A DNA stretch of 64,000 nt from Opisthocomus hoazin (lineage: Eukaryota > Chordata > Aves > Opisthocomiformes > Opisthocomidae), in NCBI RefSeq assembly GCF_030867145.1, contig NC_134443.1:3162001-3226000 (forward strand). Reading direction: 5' to 3'. Each line of letters begins with the position of its first letter. The first letter of the stretch is position 1. Both the position numbers and the translations under genes were made by a program. Below are positions 36,158 through 49,022 of the stretch, piece after piece. The notes under the pieces are model-generated. The model was not told the DNA's origin. It searched no databases and saw only the letters and a program-made list of their open reading frames with translations.

Positions 36158-36619
36158 CTTTGTGTGAGAGAGCTGAGCCTGAAACAAACGGATCCAAAGA
36201 AGCTGTGATCAGGGAGGAGGAGATGCCGCAGCCATGCAGTGCCCTCTTGGCATGGCTGCCCTGAAGCTGGAGGGGCCAGAGCCACTGCCTTGCCCACGCT
36301 GCCTGCCCCTTGCCCCTTGCCCAGCCAGCCCCCCTCAGTGCCCTGCTCTCCACACACAGAGACCACACAAGCCCTCCCCGAGAGCCTGTGCGGGGCCTGG
36401 CTCTGCGTGCTCTGGCCACAGGGATCCTTCCTCCTGCCAACGTGGCTCAGCCTGCCAAGGCTGCTGCCAGCACGCCCGCTGCCGGCAGAGCTGTCCTGGC
36501 CAGCCAGGCCCCACGCCGGCCCTTGCCACGGGCGGCAGAGTCCCCCAGGCACCCACCTACCCTTTTGCTGAGCAGAGCGAGGCAGGAGCAGTGGATGCCA
36601 GTGCTGGCCGAGGGCAGCG

Positions 36620-36627
36620 CTTTTATG
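36620..36627 (-). promoter_or_regulatory. K4 promoter, CATAAAAG box
   Basis: Same arrangement as K1. Confidence 0.72.
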
Positions 36628-37778
36628 CTGGGCCGGCAAGCGTGGGGAGGAGCTGGCTGTGCTGGGGGCACGTGCTCTGCAGTGGCCGAGCCCCTGCCTC
36701 CTCCCTGCGTGGCACGGGGCTGTTTTGCTGATGCCATGTCCTTGCCAGACCCAACCCGCTCTATCAGCGCCTGCAATTACCACGCTCGGACGCTTGCCAG
36801 CTGACACCTCATGGGCCACAAGAGCCCCACTGTCTTTTGATTATCTCCGTGTGTCAGAGGGCATGCAGCCTGACAAAGGCTGACTGCAAGCATCCTGCAT
36901 GCCATAGCTCTTCGTCCAGTGTTCCATGTTGGGGCAGCCCCATGCCTTCTTTGCTGAGCCACAGGGAAGACCGCGGTCATAGTGTTGGCAAAGAAGGTGG
37001 GCTTGTAATGGCCTCAAGCACACCAGCGACCACAGGACTCATGCTGTGTGGCTGTTATCTATAGATGAGCGAGGTTGTGAAATGGCAAGTCCAAGGCATT
37101 CCTCTCGGGCCCTGCCTGCTCAGCAAGATGCATCACTCCCCAGTCCAATGGAGCTGGTCTCCATCTGCCTGCAGGCGTTGGCCATTGACCTCTGCAAGAA
37201 TATGGGAGAAAGACTGCTGAGCTCTTCCCCGAGGGGCATGCAGGAAGGCGCACAGACCTCCACTTGGGTTCAGGCAGCACAGTTTCGAGCCAGCCCTGTG
37301 CCAGCCCCACCGGTTCCTTGCAAATATCCCAGGAGCCCCATTGTTGGTGGACGGTGCTGAGCAGGGGCTGCCTTTGGGGTAGTGGGGAGCTGGGATGCCC
37401 ATCTGAATGCACAACCACAGAAGATCCCAGCTGGCTGCCTGGCCCTGCCTCTGCTCAATGGCAGCTCTGCTCCCAGCACAGCCTGGCTGTGAGCACAAGG
37501 CACAGATGTCTCCCGCGGGCAGAGCACAAGGCAGGCAGTGAGCGGCTTCTGAAGCACGGACCTCACCTGCCATGCACCCCTCCAGCAGGGAGATGCCTGC
37601 TGCCATTTAGCCCACTAAGCAGAAAGGGGAGGAAAGCCTCTGAAGTGGCATGTGCTGCTTCCAAGGAGGGGATGCTGAGTCAGGGCGGGGTAGGAGCCAG
37701 ACAGCCTTGTCCTCATCAGCAGGAGGGAGTGGTGGCTCTGCAGATTGGCCCAGGTGGTGCTGAGCAATGGGGGGCCAG
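36628..37778. other. divergent promoter spacer K4/G4
   Basis: 1,151 bp, near copy of the K3/G3 spacer. Confidence 0.65.
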
Positions 37779-37786
37779 TATAAAAG
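37779..37786 (+). promoter_or_regulatory. G4 promoter, TATAAAAG box
   Basis: Canonical box with the usual CCAAT and AP-1-like elements upstream. Confidence 0.8.
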
Positions 37787-37976
37787 CTCTGCCTCTGCCA
37801 GGCTCTGCCAAGCAGTGCAGTGGCTGCCTTCTCCTTGGGGAACAGGGTAAGTCTGTGAGCTCTTCTCTTCTTGGTGGCCTTGTCCTGCCCCAGGCCCTTG
37901 TGCCTCAGGTGCTCCCCTCTGCTGCTTTATTGATATGTTTGCCTTATTGCAGAGCTCCGTCTGATCCTGCGCAAAG

Positions 37977-38342
37977 ATGTCTTGCTACGACCTGTGCCCA
38001 CCCAAGACCAGCGTTGCTGTCCCACAGCCCATCGCTGAGAGCTGCAACGAGCTCTGTGCCCGGCAGTGTCCCGACTCCTCAGCCTTCATCCAGCCACCGC
38101 CTGTGGTCGTCACCTTCCCCGGCCCCATCCTCAGCTCCTTCCCCCAGCAAGCCGTGGTGGGCTCGTCCGGAGCACCGGCCTTTGGAGGCTCCCTGGGGCT
38201 GGGGGGCCTCTACGGTGCTGGTGCCACGCAGGGCTCGGGGGGGCTCTGCACCTTTGGCAGACCCTATGCTTCTCCTGCCTACAGCCCTTGTGCCTTGCCC
38301 CGCTACAGCAGGAAGCTGTGGGACACCTGTGGGCCCTGCTAA
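37977..38342 (+). CDS. keratinocyte/claw-like beta-keratin G4
   Basis: 121 residues with K112R. Exon 1 ends 37846, the intron is 37847-37952 (ATTGCAG variant), and AATAAA is at 38764-38769. Identical in protein to G5 and G6. Confidence 0.93.
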   Translation: MSCYDLCPPKTSVAVPQPIAESCNELCARQCPDSSAFIQPPPVVVTFPGPILSSFPQQAVVGSSGAPAFGGSLGLGGLYGAGATQGSGGLCTFGRPYASPAYSPCALPRYSRKLWDTCGPC

Positions 38343-39101
38343 ATGCAGCCCAGACAAAGGCCCTGACCTCAGCCCACACACCAACACCCCCAGCACCCAA
38401 ACTGGGCTGAGCTGGTGGCCATGGGGCACTGAGGAATGCTGAGCATCCCCAGCCCCACTCAGCGCCTGGGCAACTTCCAGTGCTGCACACCCTCAGCCCT
38501 TCCCTTTCCTCTTCTCCTACCTGCTGCTCTCTTCCCCTTCCCTCTCCCCCAGGCTGTTGGACAAGGTGGAAGAAGGATCCATAAGTTCCTGTGAGGCTGG
38601 TGGACCATGTGCTTGTGATCTTGAATGCTGCACCTAGAGGTCATCTGGAGTGAGAAGCTATACTCTGGAGAAGATCCCTCTGCTTCCCACAACATGTGAC
38701 AACCAGCATCTCTGGGTCTTGACGACTGCTCTCTCTGAGAGTCTGTCCTGCCCCTCTGGGCACAATAAAGCTTTCCTGCATCCAAGTGCTGTCTCCTTCC
38801 CTCTTTCTCCCAAGGCAGAAAGAGCCTGGGTGCTTAGTGACTGTCCGTTGTGGAAGGGCAAATGCTGCTCCTGAGATGCCCAGGCCAGGTGAGAGTGGGC
38901 AGTGTCTGGAGAGGGAGGATGCAGGCAGGGCAGAGGGTAGACAGAGCCTCTTGGTCGGACTTGTGGCACCTGGAGAAAGGGCAGGGAGCAGGACAGGCTC
39001 TGGCAGTGCTCTTTTGCCTGGCGTTCTGGTCCCTCAGGTCTGCAGAAGCACAGCAGCATCTCTAGGCATCTGCACAGAGGAGGCTGGAGAGGAGCCAGTA
39101 C

Positions 39102-39826
39102 TCAAGCCTGAGATTGGGATGTGGCTGGCAATTGCTGGAGAGCAGCTTGTCAGGAAAGGCCCTGAGGGTGCTGGGGGACACCAAGGTGAGCAGGAGCTGG
39201 CAACAAGCCTTTGGGAAAGGGTGTCCAGAGGGTTTCTGGACTGCATAGGTGGAATGTGGGCAGGAGGTGGAGGGAGGGGATAGTTGACCACTTGTCAGCA
39301 CTGGTAAGGCCAGCCCTGTAGTGCTGTGTCTGGTGCTATGCTCCCAGCACATGAGAGCTGTGGGGCTGGAGAGAGTCCTGTACAGGACCACACATGGATG
39401 CTGAAGGCACAGGGAGCATGTGTCCTGTGGGGAGAGCCTGAGGGAGCTGGGACTGCTCCTCCTGGCTCTGAGGAGGCTCAGGGGGACTCCTTAATGTGCA
39501 CACAGGTGTGAAGGGATGGCATGAAGAAGATGGAGCCAGGCTCTTTTTGGTGGTGTCCAGTGCCAGGACAAGAGGCCATGGGCACCAGCTGCAACACCGG
39601 AGGATTCACCTCAACTTCGCAAACCTCTTCTGAGCAGTGAGGTTGTCAGAGCACTGGGAGAGATTGCCCTGGGAGGTTATGGTGTCTCTGTCCTTGGAGA
39701 TGGGCAAAAACTGTCTGGACATGGTGCTGGGCAGCCCGCTCTGGGTGACCGTGTTTGAGGGTGCAGCCTGAGAAGATGCAAAGGCTGCTGCCACAACAGT
39801 CAGGCTGTGATTTCTGTGATTTTGTA
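39102..39826 (+). mobile_element. old CR1 LINE 3' fragment (tail spacer 4)
   Basis: As in the other units. Upstream of it, near 39020, the spacer has a short deletion relative to units 1-3 that recurs in spacers 5 and 6, marking these three as close relatives. Confidence 0.73.
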
Positions 39827-39879
39827 TTTGCGGCAGAGAACTGAGTAGCATGGAGTGTGTTGGTCTGTGCTGGGGTTAT

Positions 39880-40078
39880 GAAGGGGAAAATGAAAGGGAA
39901 GGAGAAGTGGTAAGGGCAGAGGGGAGGGGAAGGCAGCGGGAAATGGAATGGAAATTGGATGCTAGAATAAGAAAAGGGAAGAGGAAGAAGAGAAGAAGGG
40001 GGAGAAGAAGGAGGGAGCAGGCAAGAACAAGAGGAAAGAGCAGGGGAAGGGAACAAGATAAGGAAGAGGAAAGGGAAT
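39880..40078 (+). repeat. homopurine tract 4
   Basis: Slightly shorter A/G tract than in units 1-3. GC-rich spacer follows to 40482. Confidence 0.85.
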
Positions 40079-40752
40079 CGTCCCCTTTGCTTTCTCCCAC
40101 AAGATCTTTAGCAGAGCCACAGGGGCACAAAGGGGCAGCAGCCGCAGCAGCCATTGCCCCTGGCTGGCTCCCAGCCCCTGGGGCAGCCACGCACGTGTAC
40201 AGGGAGCCTGGAGGTCTGCAGAGGCCCCCAGCTGGCATGTCCTGCAGGCAGGGGAGCAGCCTGCATTCAGGCAGGGTCCTGGGAGCTCGACCGCGGGACT
40301 GTGTGTGGCCAGAGCTGTCAGGGCTGTGGGGTCTCCCCCGAGGCAGCTCAGCCTGGCTCTGCTGGGGCTGACACCCTGCACTGGCCTGGGTGGTGTTTGC
40401 CATGGCAAGGCGAGGGAAGGCTGCAGTCCAGGCTCAACTTAGAAAGAAAAGCTGGAGAGGCAGGCGTTGGATGCAGGATTGTTTTATTGCAGCAGAGAAA
40501 GACACACAAGGCAGAGGCAGGCAGGTTGTCACCGCGGGCTTTGAGAGAGGCGTTCCTTCAGGCTTCTTCCAGGCGGTGGCTGTCCCAGAGACAAGCAAGT
40601 GCCCTGTGGCAGGATGGTGGAGTCACGCATCTGGGAATGGGCAGGAGCAAAGAGGACAGGAGGTGTCATGGAGAGAAGGGAAGGGAAGGAGAAAGTAGAG
40701 GATGTGTGGAGCTGAGGTGGCCCAGGGCCATCAGAGACTTGTGGTTCTGGCT

Positions 40753-41118
40753 TTAGCAGGGCCCACAGGTGTCCCACAGCTTCTTGCTGTAGCGGGGCAA
40801 GGCACAAGGGCTGTAGGCAGGAGAAGCATAGGGTCTGCCAAAGGTGCAGAGGCCCCCCGAGCCCTGCGTGGCACCAGCACCGTAGAGGCCCCCCAGCCCC
40901 AGGGAGCCTCCAAAGGCCGGTGCTCCGGACGAGCCCACCACGGCTTGCTGGGGGAAGGAGCTGAGGATGGGGCCGGGGAAGGTGACGACCACAGGCGGTG
41001 GCTGGATGAAGGCTGAGGAGTCGGGACACTGCCGGGCACACAGCTCGTTGCAGCTCTCAGCGATGGGCTGTGGGACAGCAACGTTGGTCTTGGGTGGGCA
41101 CAGGTCGTAGCAAGACAT
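40753..41118 (-). CDS. keratinocyte/claw-like beta-keratin K5
   Basis: 121 residues with S12N only. The box is at 41581-41588, exon 1 ends 41522, the intron is 41521-41140, and AATAAA (minus) is at 40488-40483. Confidence 0.93.
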   Translation of the reverse strand: MSCYDLCPPKTNVAVPQPIAESCNELCARQCPDSSAFIQPPPVVVTFPGPILSSFPQQAVVGSSGAPAFGGSLGLGGLYGAGATQGSGGLCTFGRPYASPAYSPCALPRYSKKLWDTCGPC

Positions 41119-41580
41119 CTTTGTGTGAGAGAGCTGAGCCTGAAACAAACGGATCCAAAGAAGCTGTGATCAGGGAGGAGGAGATGCCGCAGCCATGCAG
41201 TGCCCTCTTGGCATGGCTGCCCTGAAGCTGGAGGGGCCAGAGCCACTGCCTTGCCCACGCTGCCTGCCCCTTGCCCCTTGCCCAGCCAGCCCCCCTCAGT
41301 GCCCTGCTCTCCACACACAGAGACCACACAAGCCCTCCCCGAGAGCCTGTGCGGGGCCTGGCTCTGCGTGCTCTGGCCACAGGGACCCTTCCTCCTGCCA
41401 ACGTGGCTCAGCCTGCCAAGGCTGCTGCCAGCACGCCCGCTGCCGGCAGAGCTGTCCTGGCCAGCCAGGCCCCACGCCGGCCCTTGCCACGGGCGGCAGA
41501 GTCCCCCAGGCACCCACCTACCCTTTTGCTGAGCAGAGCGAGGCAGGAGCAGTGGATGCCAGTGCTGGCCGAGGGCAGCG

Positions 41581-41588
41581 CTTTTATG
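41581..41588 (-). promoter_or_regulatory. K5 promoter, CATAAAAG box
   Basis: Same arrangement as K1. Confidence 0.72.
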
Positions 41589-42739
41589 CTGGGCCGGCAA
41601 GCGTGGGGAGGAGCTGGCTGTGCTGGGGGCACGTGCTCTGCAGTGGCCGAGCCCCTGCCTCCTCCCTGCGTGGCACGGGGCTGTTTTGCTGATGCCATGT
41701 CCTTGCCAGACCCAACCCGCTCTATCAGCGCCTGCAATTACCCCGCTCGGACGCTTGCCAGCTGACACCTCATGGGCCACAAGAGCCCCACTGTCTTTTG
41801 ATTATCTCCGTGTGTCAGAGGGCATGCAGCCTGACAAAGGCTGACTGCAAGCATCCTGCGTGCCATAGCTCTTCGTCCAGTGTTCCATGTTGGGGCAGCC
41901 CCATGCCTTCTTTGCTGAGCCACAGGGAAGACCGCGGTCATAGTGTTGGCAAAGAAGGTGGGCTTGTAATGGCCTCAAGCACACCAGCGACCACAGGACT
42001 CATGCTGTGTGGCTGTTATCTATAGATGAGCGAGGTTGTGAAATGGCAAGTCCAAGGCATTCCTCTCGGGCCCTGCCTGCTCAGCAAGATGCATCACTCC
42101 CCAGTCCAATGGAGCTGGTCTCCATCTGCCTGCAGGCATTGGCCATTGACCTCTGCAAGAATATGGGAGAAAGACTGCTGAGCTCTTCCCCGAGGGGCAT
42201 GCAGGAAGGCGCACAGACCTCCACTTGGGTTCAGGCAGCACAGTTTCGAGCCAGCCCTGTGCCAGCCCCACCGGTTCCTTGCAAATATCCCAGGAGCCCC
42301 ATTGTTGGTGGACGGTGCTGAGCAGGGGCTGCCTTTGGGGTAGTGGGGAGCTGGGATGCCCATCTGAATGCACAACCACAGAAGATCCCAGCTGGCTGCC
42401 TGGCCCTGCCTCTGCTCAATGGCAGCTCTGCTCCCAGCACAGCCTGGCTGTGAGCACAAGGCACAGATGTCTCCCGCGGGCAGAGCACAAGGCAGGCAGT
42501 GAGCGGCTTCTGAAGCACGGACCTCACCTGCCATGCACCCCTCCAGCAGGGAGATGCCTGCTGCCATTTAGCCCACTAAGCAGAAAGGGGAGGAAAGCCT
42601 CTGAAGTGGCATGTGCTGCTTCCAAGGAGGGGATGCTGAGTCAGGGCGGGGTAGGAGCCAGACAGCCTTGTCCTCATCAGCAGGAGGGAGTGGTGGCTCT
42701 GCAGATTGGCCCAGGTGGTGCTGAGCAATGGGGGGCCAG
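41589..42739. other. divergent promoter spacer K5/G5
   Basis: 1,151 bp, near identical to the K6/G6 spacer. Confidence 0.65.
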
Positions 42740-42747
42740 TATAAAAG
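42740..42747 (+). promoter_or_regulatory. G5 promoter, TATAAAAG box
   Basis: Canonical box, donor at 42807/42808. Confidence 0.8.
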
Positions 42748-42937
42748 CTCTGCCTCTGCCAGGCTCTGCCAAGCAGTGCAGTGGCTGCCTTCTCCTTGGG
42801 GAACAGGGTAAGTCTGTGAGCTCTTCTCTTCTTGGTGGCCTTGTCCTGCCCCAGGCCCTTGTGCCTCAGGTGCTCCCCTCTGCTGCTTTATTGATATGTT
42901 TGCCTTATTGCAGAGCTCCGTCTGATCCTGCGCAAAG

Positions 42938-43303
42938 ATGTCTTGCTACGACCTGTGCCCACCCAAGACCAGCGTTGCTGTCCCACAGCCCATCGCTGAG
43001 AGCTGCAACGAGCTCTGTGCCCGGCAGTGTCCCGACTCCTCAGCCTTCATCCAGCCACCGCCTGTGGTCGTCACCTTCCCCGGCCCCATCCTCAGCTCCT
43101 TCCCCCAGCAAGCCGTGGTGGGCTCGTCCGGAGCACCGGCCTTTGGAGGCTCCCTGGGGCTGGGGGGCCTCTACGGTGCTGGTGCCACGCAGGGCTCGGG
43201 GGGGCTCTGCACCTTTGGCAGACCCTATGCTTCTCCTGCCTACAGCCCTTGTGCCTTGCCCCGCTACAGCAGGAAGCTGTGGGACACCTGTGGGCCCTGC
43301 TAA
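42938..43303 (+). CDS. keratinocyte/claw-like beta-keratin G5
   Basis: 121 residues with K112R. The intron is 42808-42913 and AATAAA is at 43725-43730. Lies exactly 4,961 bp from both G4 and G6. Confidence 0.93.
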   Translation: MSCYDLCPPKTSVAVPQPIAESCNELCARQCPDSSAFIQPPPVVVTFPGPILSSFPQQAVVGSSGAPAFGGSLGLGGLYGAGATQGSGGLCTFGRPYASPAYSPCALPRYSRKLWDTCGPC

Positions 43304-44062
43304 ATGCAGCCCAGACAAAGGCCCTGACCTCAGCCCACACACCAACACCCCCAGCACCCAAACTGGGCTGAGCTGGTGGCCATGGGGCACCGAGGAATGC
43401 TGAGCATCCCCAGCCCCACTCAGCGCCTGGGCAAATGCCAGTGCTGCACACCCTCAGCCCTTCCCTTTCCTCTTCTCCTACCTGCTGCTCTCTTCCCCTT
43501 CCCTCTCCCCCAGGCTGTTGGACAAGGTGGAAGAAGGATCCATAAGTTCCTGTGAGGCTGGTGGACCATGTGCTTGTGATCTTGAATGCTGCACCTAGAG
43601 GTCATCTGGAGTGAGAAGCTATACTCTGGAGAAGATCCCTCTGCTTCCCACAACATGTGACAACCAGCATCTCTGGGTCTTGACGACTGCTCTCTCTGAG
43701 AGTCTGTCCTGCCCCTCTGGGCACAATAAAGCTTTCCTGCATCCAAGTGCTGTCTCCTTCCCTCTTTCTCCCAAGGCAGAAAGAGCCTGGGTGCTTAGTG
43801 ACTGTCCGTTGTGGAAGGGCAAATGCTGCTCCTGAGATGCCCAGGCCAGGTGAGAGTGGGCAGTGTCTGGAGAGGGAGGATGCAGGCAGGGCAGAGGGTA
43901 GACAGAGCCTCTTGGTCGGACTTGTGGCACCTGGAGAAAGGGCAGGGAGCAGGACAGGCTCTGGCAGTGCTCTTTTGCCTGGCGTTCTGGTCCCTCAGGT
44001 CTGCAGAAGCACAGCAGCATCTCTAGGCATCTGCACAGAGGAGGCTGGAGAGGAGCCAGTAC

Positions 44063-44787
44063 TCAAGCCTGAGATTGGGATGTGGCTGGCAATTGCTGGA
44101 GAGCAGCTTGTCAGGAAAGGCCCTGAGGGTGCTGGGGGACACCAAGGTGAGCAGGAGCTGGCAACAAGCCTTTGGGAAAGGGTGTCCAGAGGGTTTCTGG
44201 ACTGCATAGGTGGAATGTGGGCAGGAGGTGGAGGGAGGGGATAGTTGACCACTTGTCAGCACTGGTAAGGCCAGCCCTGTAGTGCTGTGTCTGGTGCTAT
44301 GCTCCCAGCACATGAGAGCTGTGGGGCTGGAGAGAGTCCTGTACAGGACCACACATGGATGCTGAAGGCACAGGGAGCATGTGTCCTGTGGGGAGAGCCT
44401 GAGGGAGCTGGGACTGCTCCTCCTGGCTCTGAGGAGGCTCAGGGGGACTCCTTAATGTGCACACAGGTGTGAAGGGATGGCATGAAGAAGATGGAGCCAG
44501 GCTCTTTTTGGTGGTGTCCAGTGCCAGGACAAGAGGCCATGGGCACCAGCTGCAACACCGGAGGATTCACCTCAACTTCGCAAACCTCTTCTGAGCAGTG
44601 AGGTTGTCAGAGCACTGGGAGAGATTGCCCTGGGAGGTTATGGTGTCTCTGTCCTTGGAGATGGGCAAAAACTGTCTGGACATGGTGCTGGGCAGCCCGC
44701 TCTGGGTGACCGTGTTTGAGGGTGCAGCCTGAGAAGATGCAAAGGCTGCTGCCACAACAGTCAGGCTGTGATTTCTGTGATTTTGTA
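44063..44787 (+). mobile_element. old CR1 LINE 3' fragment (tail spacer 5)
   Basis: Near identical to tail spacer 4, including the short upstream deletion. Confidence 0.73.
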
Positions 44788-44840
44788 TTTGCGGCAGAGA
44801 ACTGAGTAGCATGGAGTGTGTTGGTCTGTGCTGGGGTTAT

Positions 44841-45039
44841 GAAGGGGAAAATGAAAGGGAAGGAGAAGTGGTAAGGGCAGAGGGGAGGGGAAGGCAGCGG
44901 GAAATGGAATGGAAATTGGATGCTAGAATAAGAAAAGGGAAGAGGAAGAAGAGAAGAAGGGGGAGAAGAAGGAGGGAGCAGGCAAGAACAAGAGGAAAGA
45001 GCAGGGGAAGGGAACAAGATAAGGAAGAGGAAAGGGAAT
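44841..45039 (+). repeat. homopurine tract 5
   Basis: Same as tract 4; GC-rich spacer follows to 45443. Confidence 0.85.
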
Positions 45040-45713
45040 CGTCCCCTTTGCTTTCTCCCACAAGATCTTTAGCAGAGCCACAGGGGCACAAAGGGGCAGC
45101 AGCCGCAGCAGCCATTGCCCCTGGCTGGCTCCCAGCCCCTGGGGCAGCCACGCACGTGTACAGGGAGCCTGGAGGTCTGCAGAGGCCCCCAGCTGGCATG
45201 TCCTGCAGGCAGGGGAGCAGCCTGCATTCAGGCAGGGTCCTGGGAGCTCGGCCGCGGGACTGTGTGTGGCCAGAGCTGTCAGGGCTGTGGGGTCTCCCCC
45301 GAGGCAGCTCAGCCTGGCTCTGCTGGGGCTGACACCCTGCACTGGCCTGGGTGGTGTTTGCCATGGCAAGGCGAGGGAAGGCTGCAGTCCAGGCTCAACT
45401 TAGAAAGAAAAGCTGGAGAGGCAGGCGTTGGATGCAGGATTGTTTTATTGCAGCAGAGAAAGACACACAAGGCAGAGGCAGGCAGGTTGTCACCGCGGGC
45501 TTTGAGAGAGGCGTTCCTTCAGGCTTCTTCCAGGCGGTGGCTGTCCCAGAGACAAGCAAGTGCCCTGTGGCAGGATGGTGGAGTCACGCATCTGGGAATG
45601 GGCAGGAGCAAAGAGGACAGGAGGTGTCATGGAGAGAAGGGAAGGGAAGGAGAAAGTAGAGGATGTGTGGAGCTGAGGTGGCCCAGGGCCATCAGAGACT
45701 TGTGGTTCTGGCT

Positions 45714-46079
45714 TTAGCAGGGCCCACAGGTGTCCCACAGCTTCTTGCTGTAGCGGGGCAAGGCACAAGGGCTGTAGGCAGGAGAAGCATAGGGTCTGCC
45801 AAAGGTGCAGAGGCCCCCCGAGCCCTGCGTGGCACCAGCACCGTAGAGGCCCCCCAGCCCCAGGGAGCCTCCAAAGGCCGGTGCTCCGGACGAGCCCACC
45901 ACGGCTTGCTGGGGGAAGGAGCTGAGGATGGGGCCGGGGAAGGTGACGACCACAGGCGGTGGCTGGATGAAGGCTGAGGAGTCGGGACACTGCCGGGCAC
46001 ACAGCTCGTTGCAGCTCTCAGCGATGGGCTGTGGGACAGCAACGTTGGTCTTGGGTGGGCACAGGTCGTAGCAAGACAT
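45714..46079 (-). CDS. keratinocyte/claw-like beta-keratin K6
   Basis: 121 residues with S12N. The box is at 46542-46549, exon 1 ends 46483, the intron is 46482-46101, and AATAAA (minus) is at 45449-45444. Protein identical to K3 and K5. Confidence 0.93.
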   Translation of the reverse strand: MSCYDLCPPKTNVAVPQPIAESCNELCARQCPDSSAFIQPPPVVVTFPGPILSSFPQQAVVGSSGAPAFGGSLGLGGLYGAGATQGSGGLCTFGRPYASPAYSPCALPRYSKKLWDTCGPC

Positions 46080-46541
46080 CTTTGTGTGAGAGAGCTGAGC
46101 CTGAAACAAACGGATCCAAAGAAGCTGTGATCAGGGAGGAGGAGATGCCGCAGCCATGCAGTGCCCTCTTGGCATGGCTGCCCTGAAGCTGGAGGGGCCA
46201 GAGCCACTGCCTTGCCCACGCTGCCTGCCCCTTGCCCCTTGCCCAGCCAGCCCCCCTCAGTGCCCTGCTCTCCACACACAGAGACCACACAAGCCCTCCC
46301 CGAGAGCCTGTGCGGGGCCTGGCTCTGCGTGCTCTGGCCACAGGGACCCTTCCTCCTGCCAACGTGGCTCAGCCTGCCAAGGCTGCTGCCAGCACGCCCG
46401 CTGCCGGCAGAGCTGTCCTGGCCAGCCAGGCCCCACGCCGGCCCTTGCCACGGGCGGCAGAGTCCCCCAGGCACCCACCTACCCTTTTGCTGAGCAGAGC
46501 GAGGCAGGAGCAGTGGATGCCAGTGCTGGCCGAGGGCAGCG

Positions 46542-46549
46542 CTTTTATG
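46542..46549 (-). promoter_or_regulatory. K6 promoter, CATAAAAG box
   Basis: Same arrangement as K1. Confidence 0.72.
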
Positions 46550-47700
46550 CTGGGCCGGCAAGCGTGGGGAGGAGCTGGCTGTGCTGGGGGCACGTGCTCT
46601 GCAGTGGCCGAGCCCCTGCCTCCTCCCTGCGTGGCACGGGGCTGTTTTGCTGATGCCATGTCCTTGCCAGACCCAACCCGCTCTATCAGCGCCTGCAATT
46701 ACCACGCTCGGACGCTTGCCAGCTGACACCTCATGGGCCACAAGAGCCCCACTGTCTTTTGATTATCTCCGTGTGTCAGAGGGCATGCAGCCTGACAAAG
46801 GCTGACTGCAAGCATCCTGCGTGCCATAGCTCTTCGTCCAGTGTTCCATGTTGGGGCAGCCCCATGCCTTCTTTGCTGAGCCACAGGGAAGACCGCGGTC
46901 ATAGTGTTGGCAAAGAAGGTGGGCTTGTAATGGCCTCAAGCACACCAGCGACCACAGGACTCATGCTGTGTGGCTGTTATCTATAGATGAGCGAGGTTGT
47001 GAAATGGCAAGTCCAAGGCATTCCTCTCGGGCCCTGCCTGCTCAGCAAGATGCATCACTCCCCAGTCCAATGGAGCTGGTCTCCATCTGCCTGCAGGCAT
47101 TGGCCATTGACCTCTGCAAGAATATGGGAGAAAGACTGCTGAGCTCTTCCCCGAGGGGCATGCAGGAAGGCGCACAGACCTCCACTTGGGTTCAGGCAGC
47201 ACAGTTTCGAGCCAGCCCTGTGCCAGCCCCACCGGTTCCTTGCAAATATCCCAGGAGCCCCATTGTTGGTGGACGGTGCTGAGCAGGGGCTGCCTTTGGG
47301 GTAGTGGGGAGCTGGGATGCCCATCTGAATGCACAACCACAGAAGATCCCAGCTGGCTGCCTGGCCCTGCCTCTGCTCAATGGCAGCTCTGCTCCCAGCA
47401 CAGCCTGGCTGTGAGCACAAGGCACAGATGTCTCCCGCGGGCAGAGCACAAGGCAGGCAGTGAGCGGCTTCTGAAGCACGGACCTCACCTGCCATGCACC
47501 CCTCCAGCAGGGAGATGCCTGCTGCCATTTAGCCCACTAAGCAGAAAGGGGAGGAAAGCCTCTGAAGTGGCATGTGCTGCTTCCAAGGAGGGGATGCTGA
47601 GTCAGGGCGGGGTAGGAGCCAGACAGCCTTGTCCTCATCAGCAGGAGGGAGTGGTGGCTCTGCAGATTGGCCCAGGTGGTGCTGAGCAATGGGGGGCCAG
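46550..47700. other. divergent promoter spacer K6/G6
   Basis: 1,151 bp. The last complete spacer before the orientation switch. Confidence 0.65.
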
Positions 47701-47708
47701 TATAAAAG
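47701..47708 (+). promoter_or_regulatory. G6 promoter, TATAAAAG box
   Basis: Canonical box, donor at 47768/47769. Confidence 0.8.
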
Positions 47709-47898
47709 CTCTGCCTCTGCCAGGCTCTGCCAAGCAGTGCAGTGGCTGCCTTCTCCTTGGGGAACAGGGTAAGTCTGTGAGCTCTTCTCTTCTTGGTGGC
47801 CTTGTCCTGCCCCAGGCCCTTGTGCCTCAGGTGCTCCCCTCTGCTGCTTTATTGATATGTTTGCCTTATTGCAGAGCTCCGTCTGATCCTGCGCAAAG

Positions 47899-48264
47899 AT
47901 GTCTTGCTACGACCTGTGCCCACCCAAGACCAGCGTTGCTGTCCCACAGCCCATCGCTGAGAGCTGCAACGAGCTCTGTGCCCGGCAGTGTCCCGACTCC
48001 TCAGCCTTCATCCAGCCACCGCCTGTGGTCGTCACCTTCCCCGGCCCCATCCTCAGCTCCTTCCCCCAGCAAGCCGTGGTGGGCTCGTCCGGAGCACCGG
48101 CCTTTGGAGGCTCCCTGGGGCTGGGGGGCCTCTACGGTGCTGGTGCCACGCAGGGCTCGGGGGGGCTCTGCACCTTTGGCAGACCCTATGCTTCTCCTGC
48201 CTACAGCCCTTGTGCCTTGCCCCGCTACAGCAGGAAGCTGTGGGACACCTGTGGGCCCTGCTAA
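47899..48264 (+). CDS. keratinocyte/claw-like beta-keratin G6
   Basis: 121 residues with K112R. The intron is 47769-47874 and AATAAA is at 48686-48691. Last + strand G gene of the window. Confidence 0.93.
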   Translation: MSCYDLCPPKTSVAVPQPIAESCNELCARQCPDSSAFIQPPPVVVTFPGPILSSFPQQAVVGSSGAPAFGGSLGLGGLYGAGATQGSGGLCTFGRPYASPAYSPCALPRYSRKLWDTCGPC

Positions 48265-49022
48265 ATGCAGCCCAGACAAAGGCCCTGACCTCAGCCCACA
48301 CACCAACACCCCCAGCACCCAAACTGGGCTGAGCTGGTGGCCATGGGGCACCGAGGAATGCTGAGCATCCCCAGCCCCACTCAGCGCCTGGGCAAATGCC
48401 AGTGCTGCACACCCTCAGCCCTTCCCTTTCCTCTTCTCCTACCTGCTGCTCTCTTCCCCTTCCCTCTCCCCCAGGCTGTTGGACAAGGTGGAAGAAGGAT
48501 CCATAAGTTCCTGTGAGGCTGGTGGACCATGTGCTTGTGATCTTGAATGCTGCACCTAGAGGTCATCTGGAGTGAGAAGCTATACTCTGGAGAAGATCCC
48601 TCTGCTTCCCACAACATGTGACAACCAGCATCTCTGGGTCTTGACGACTGCTCTCTCTGAGAGTCTGTCCTGCCCCTCTGGGCACAATAAAGCTTTCCTG
48701 CATCCAAGTGCTGTCTCCTTCCCTCTTTCTCCCAAGGCAGAAAGAGCCTGGGTGCTTAGTGACTGTCCGTTGTGGAAGGGCAAATGCTGCTCCTGAGATG
48801 CCCAGGCCAGGTGAGAGTGGGCAGTGTCTGGAGAGGGAGGATGCAGGCAGGGCAGAGGGTAGACAGAGCCTCTTGGTCGGACTTGTGGCACCTGGAGAAA
48901 GGGCAGGGAGCAGGACAGGCTCTGGCAGTGCTCTTTTGCCTGGCGTTCTGGTCCCTCAGGTCTGCAGAAGCACAGCAGCATCTCTAGGCATCTGCACAGA
49001 GGAGGCTGGAGAGGAGCCAGTA

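Noticed and set aside
37264-38442. Long open frame of 392 codons on + (also at 32266, 42225, 47186)
   Set aside because: It overlaps the G gene in another frame and covers promoter, intron and UTR. It is open because the DNA is GC-rich and repeats because the unit repeats; it has no known domain and no splice logic.
45692-46741. Open frame of 349 codons on - across K genes (also 30771, 35770, 40731)
   Set aside because: Shadow of the K coding sequence in another frame extending through intron and exon 1. Cys/Pro/Ser-rich composition reflects base bias.
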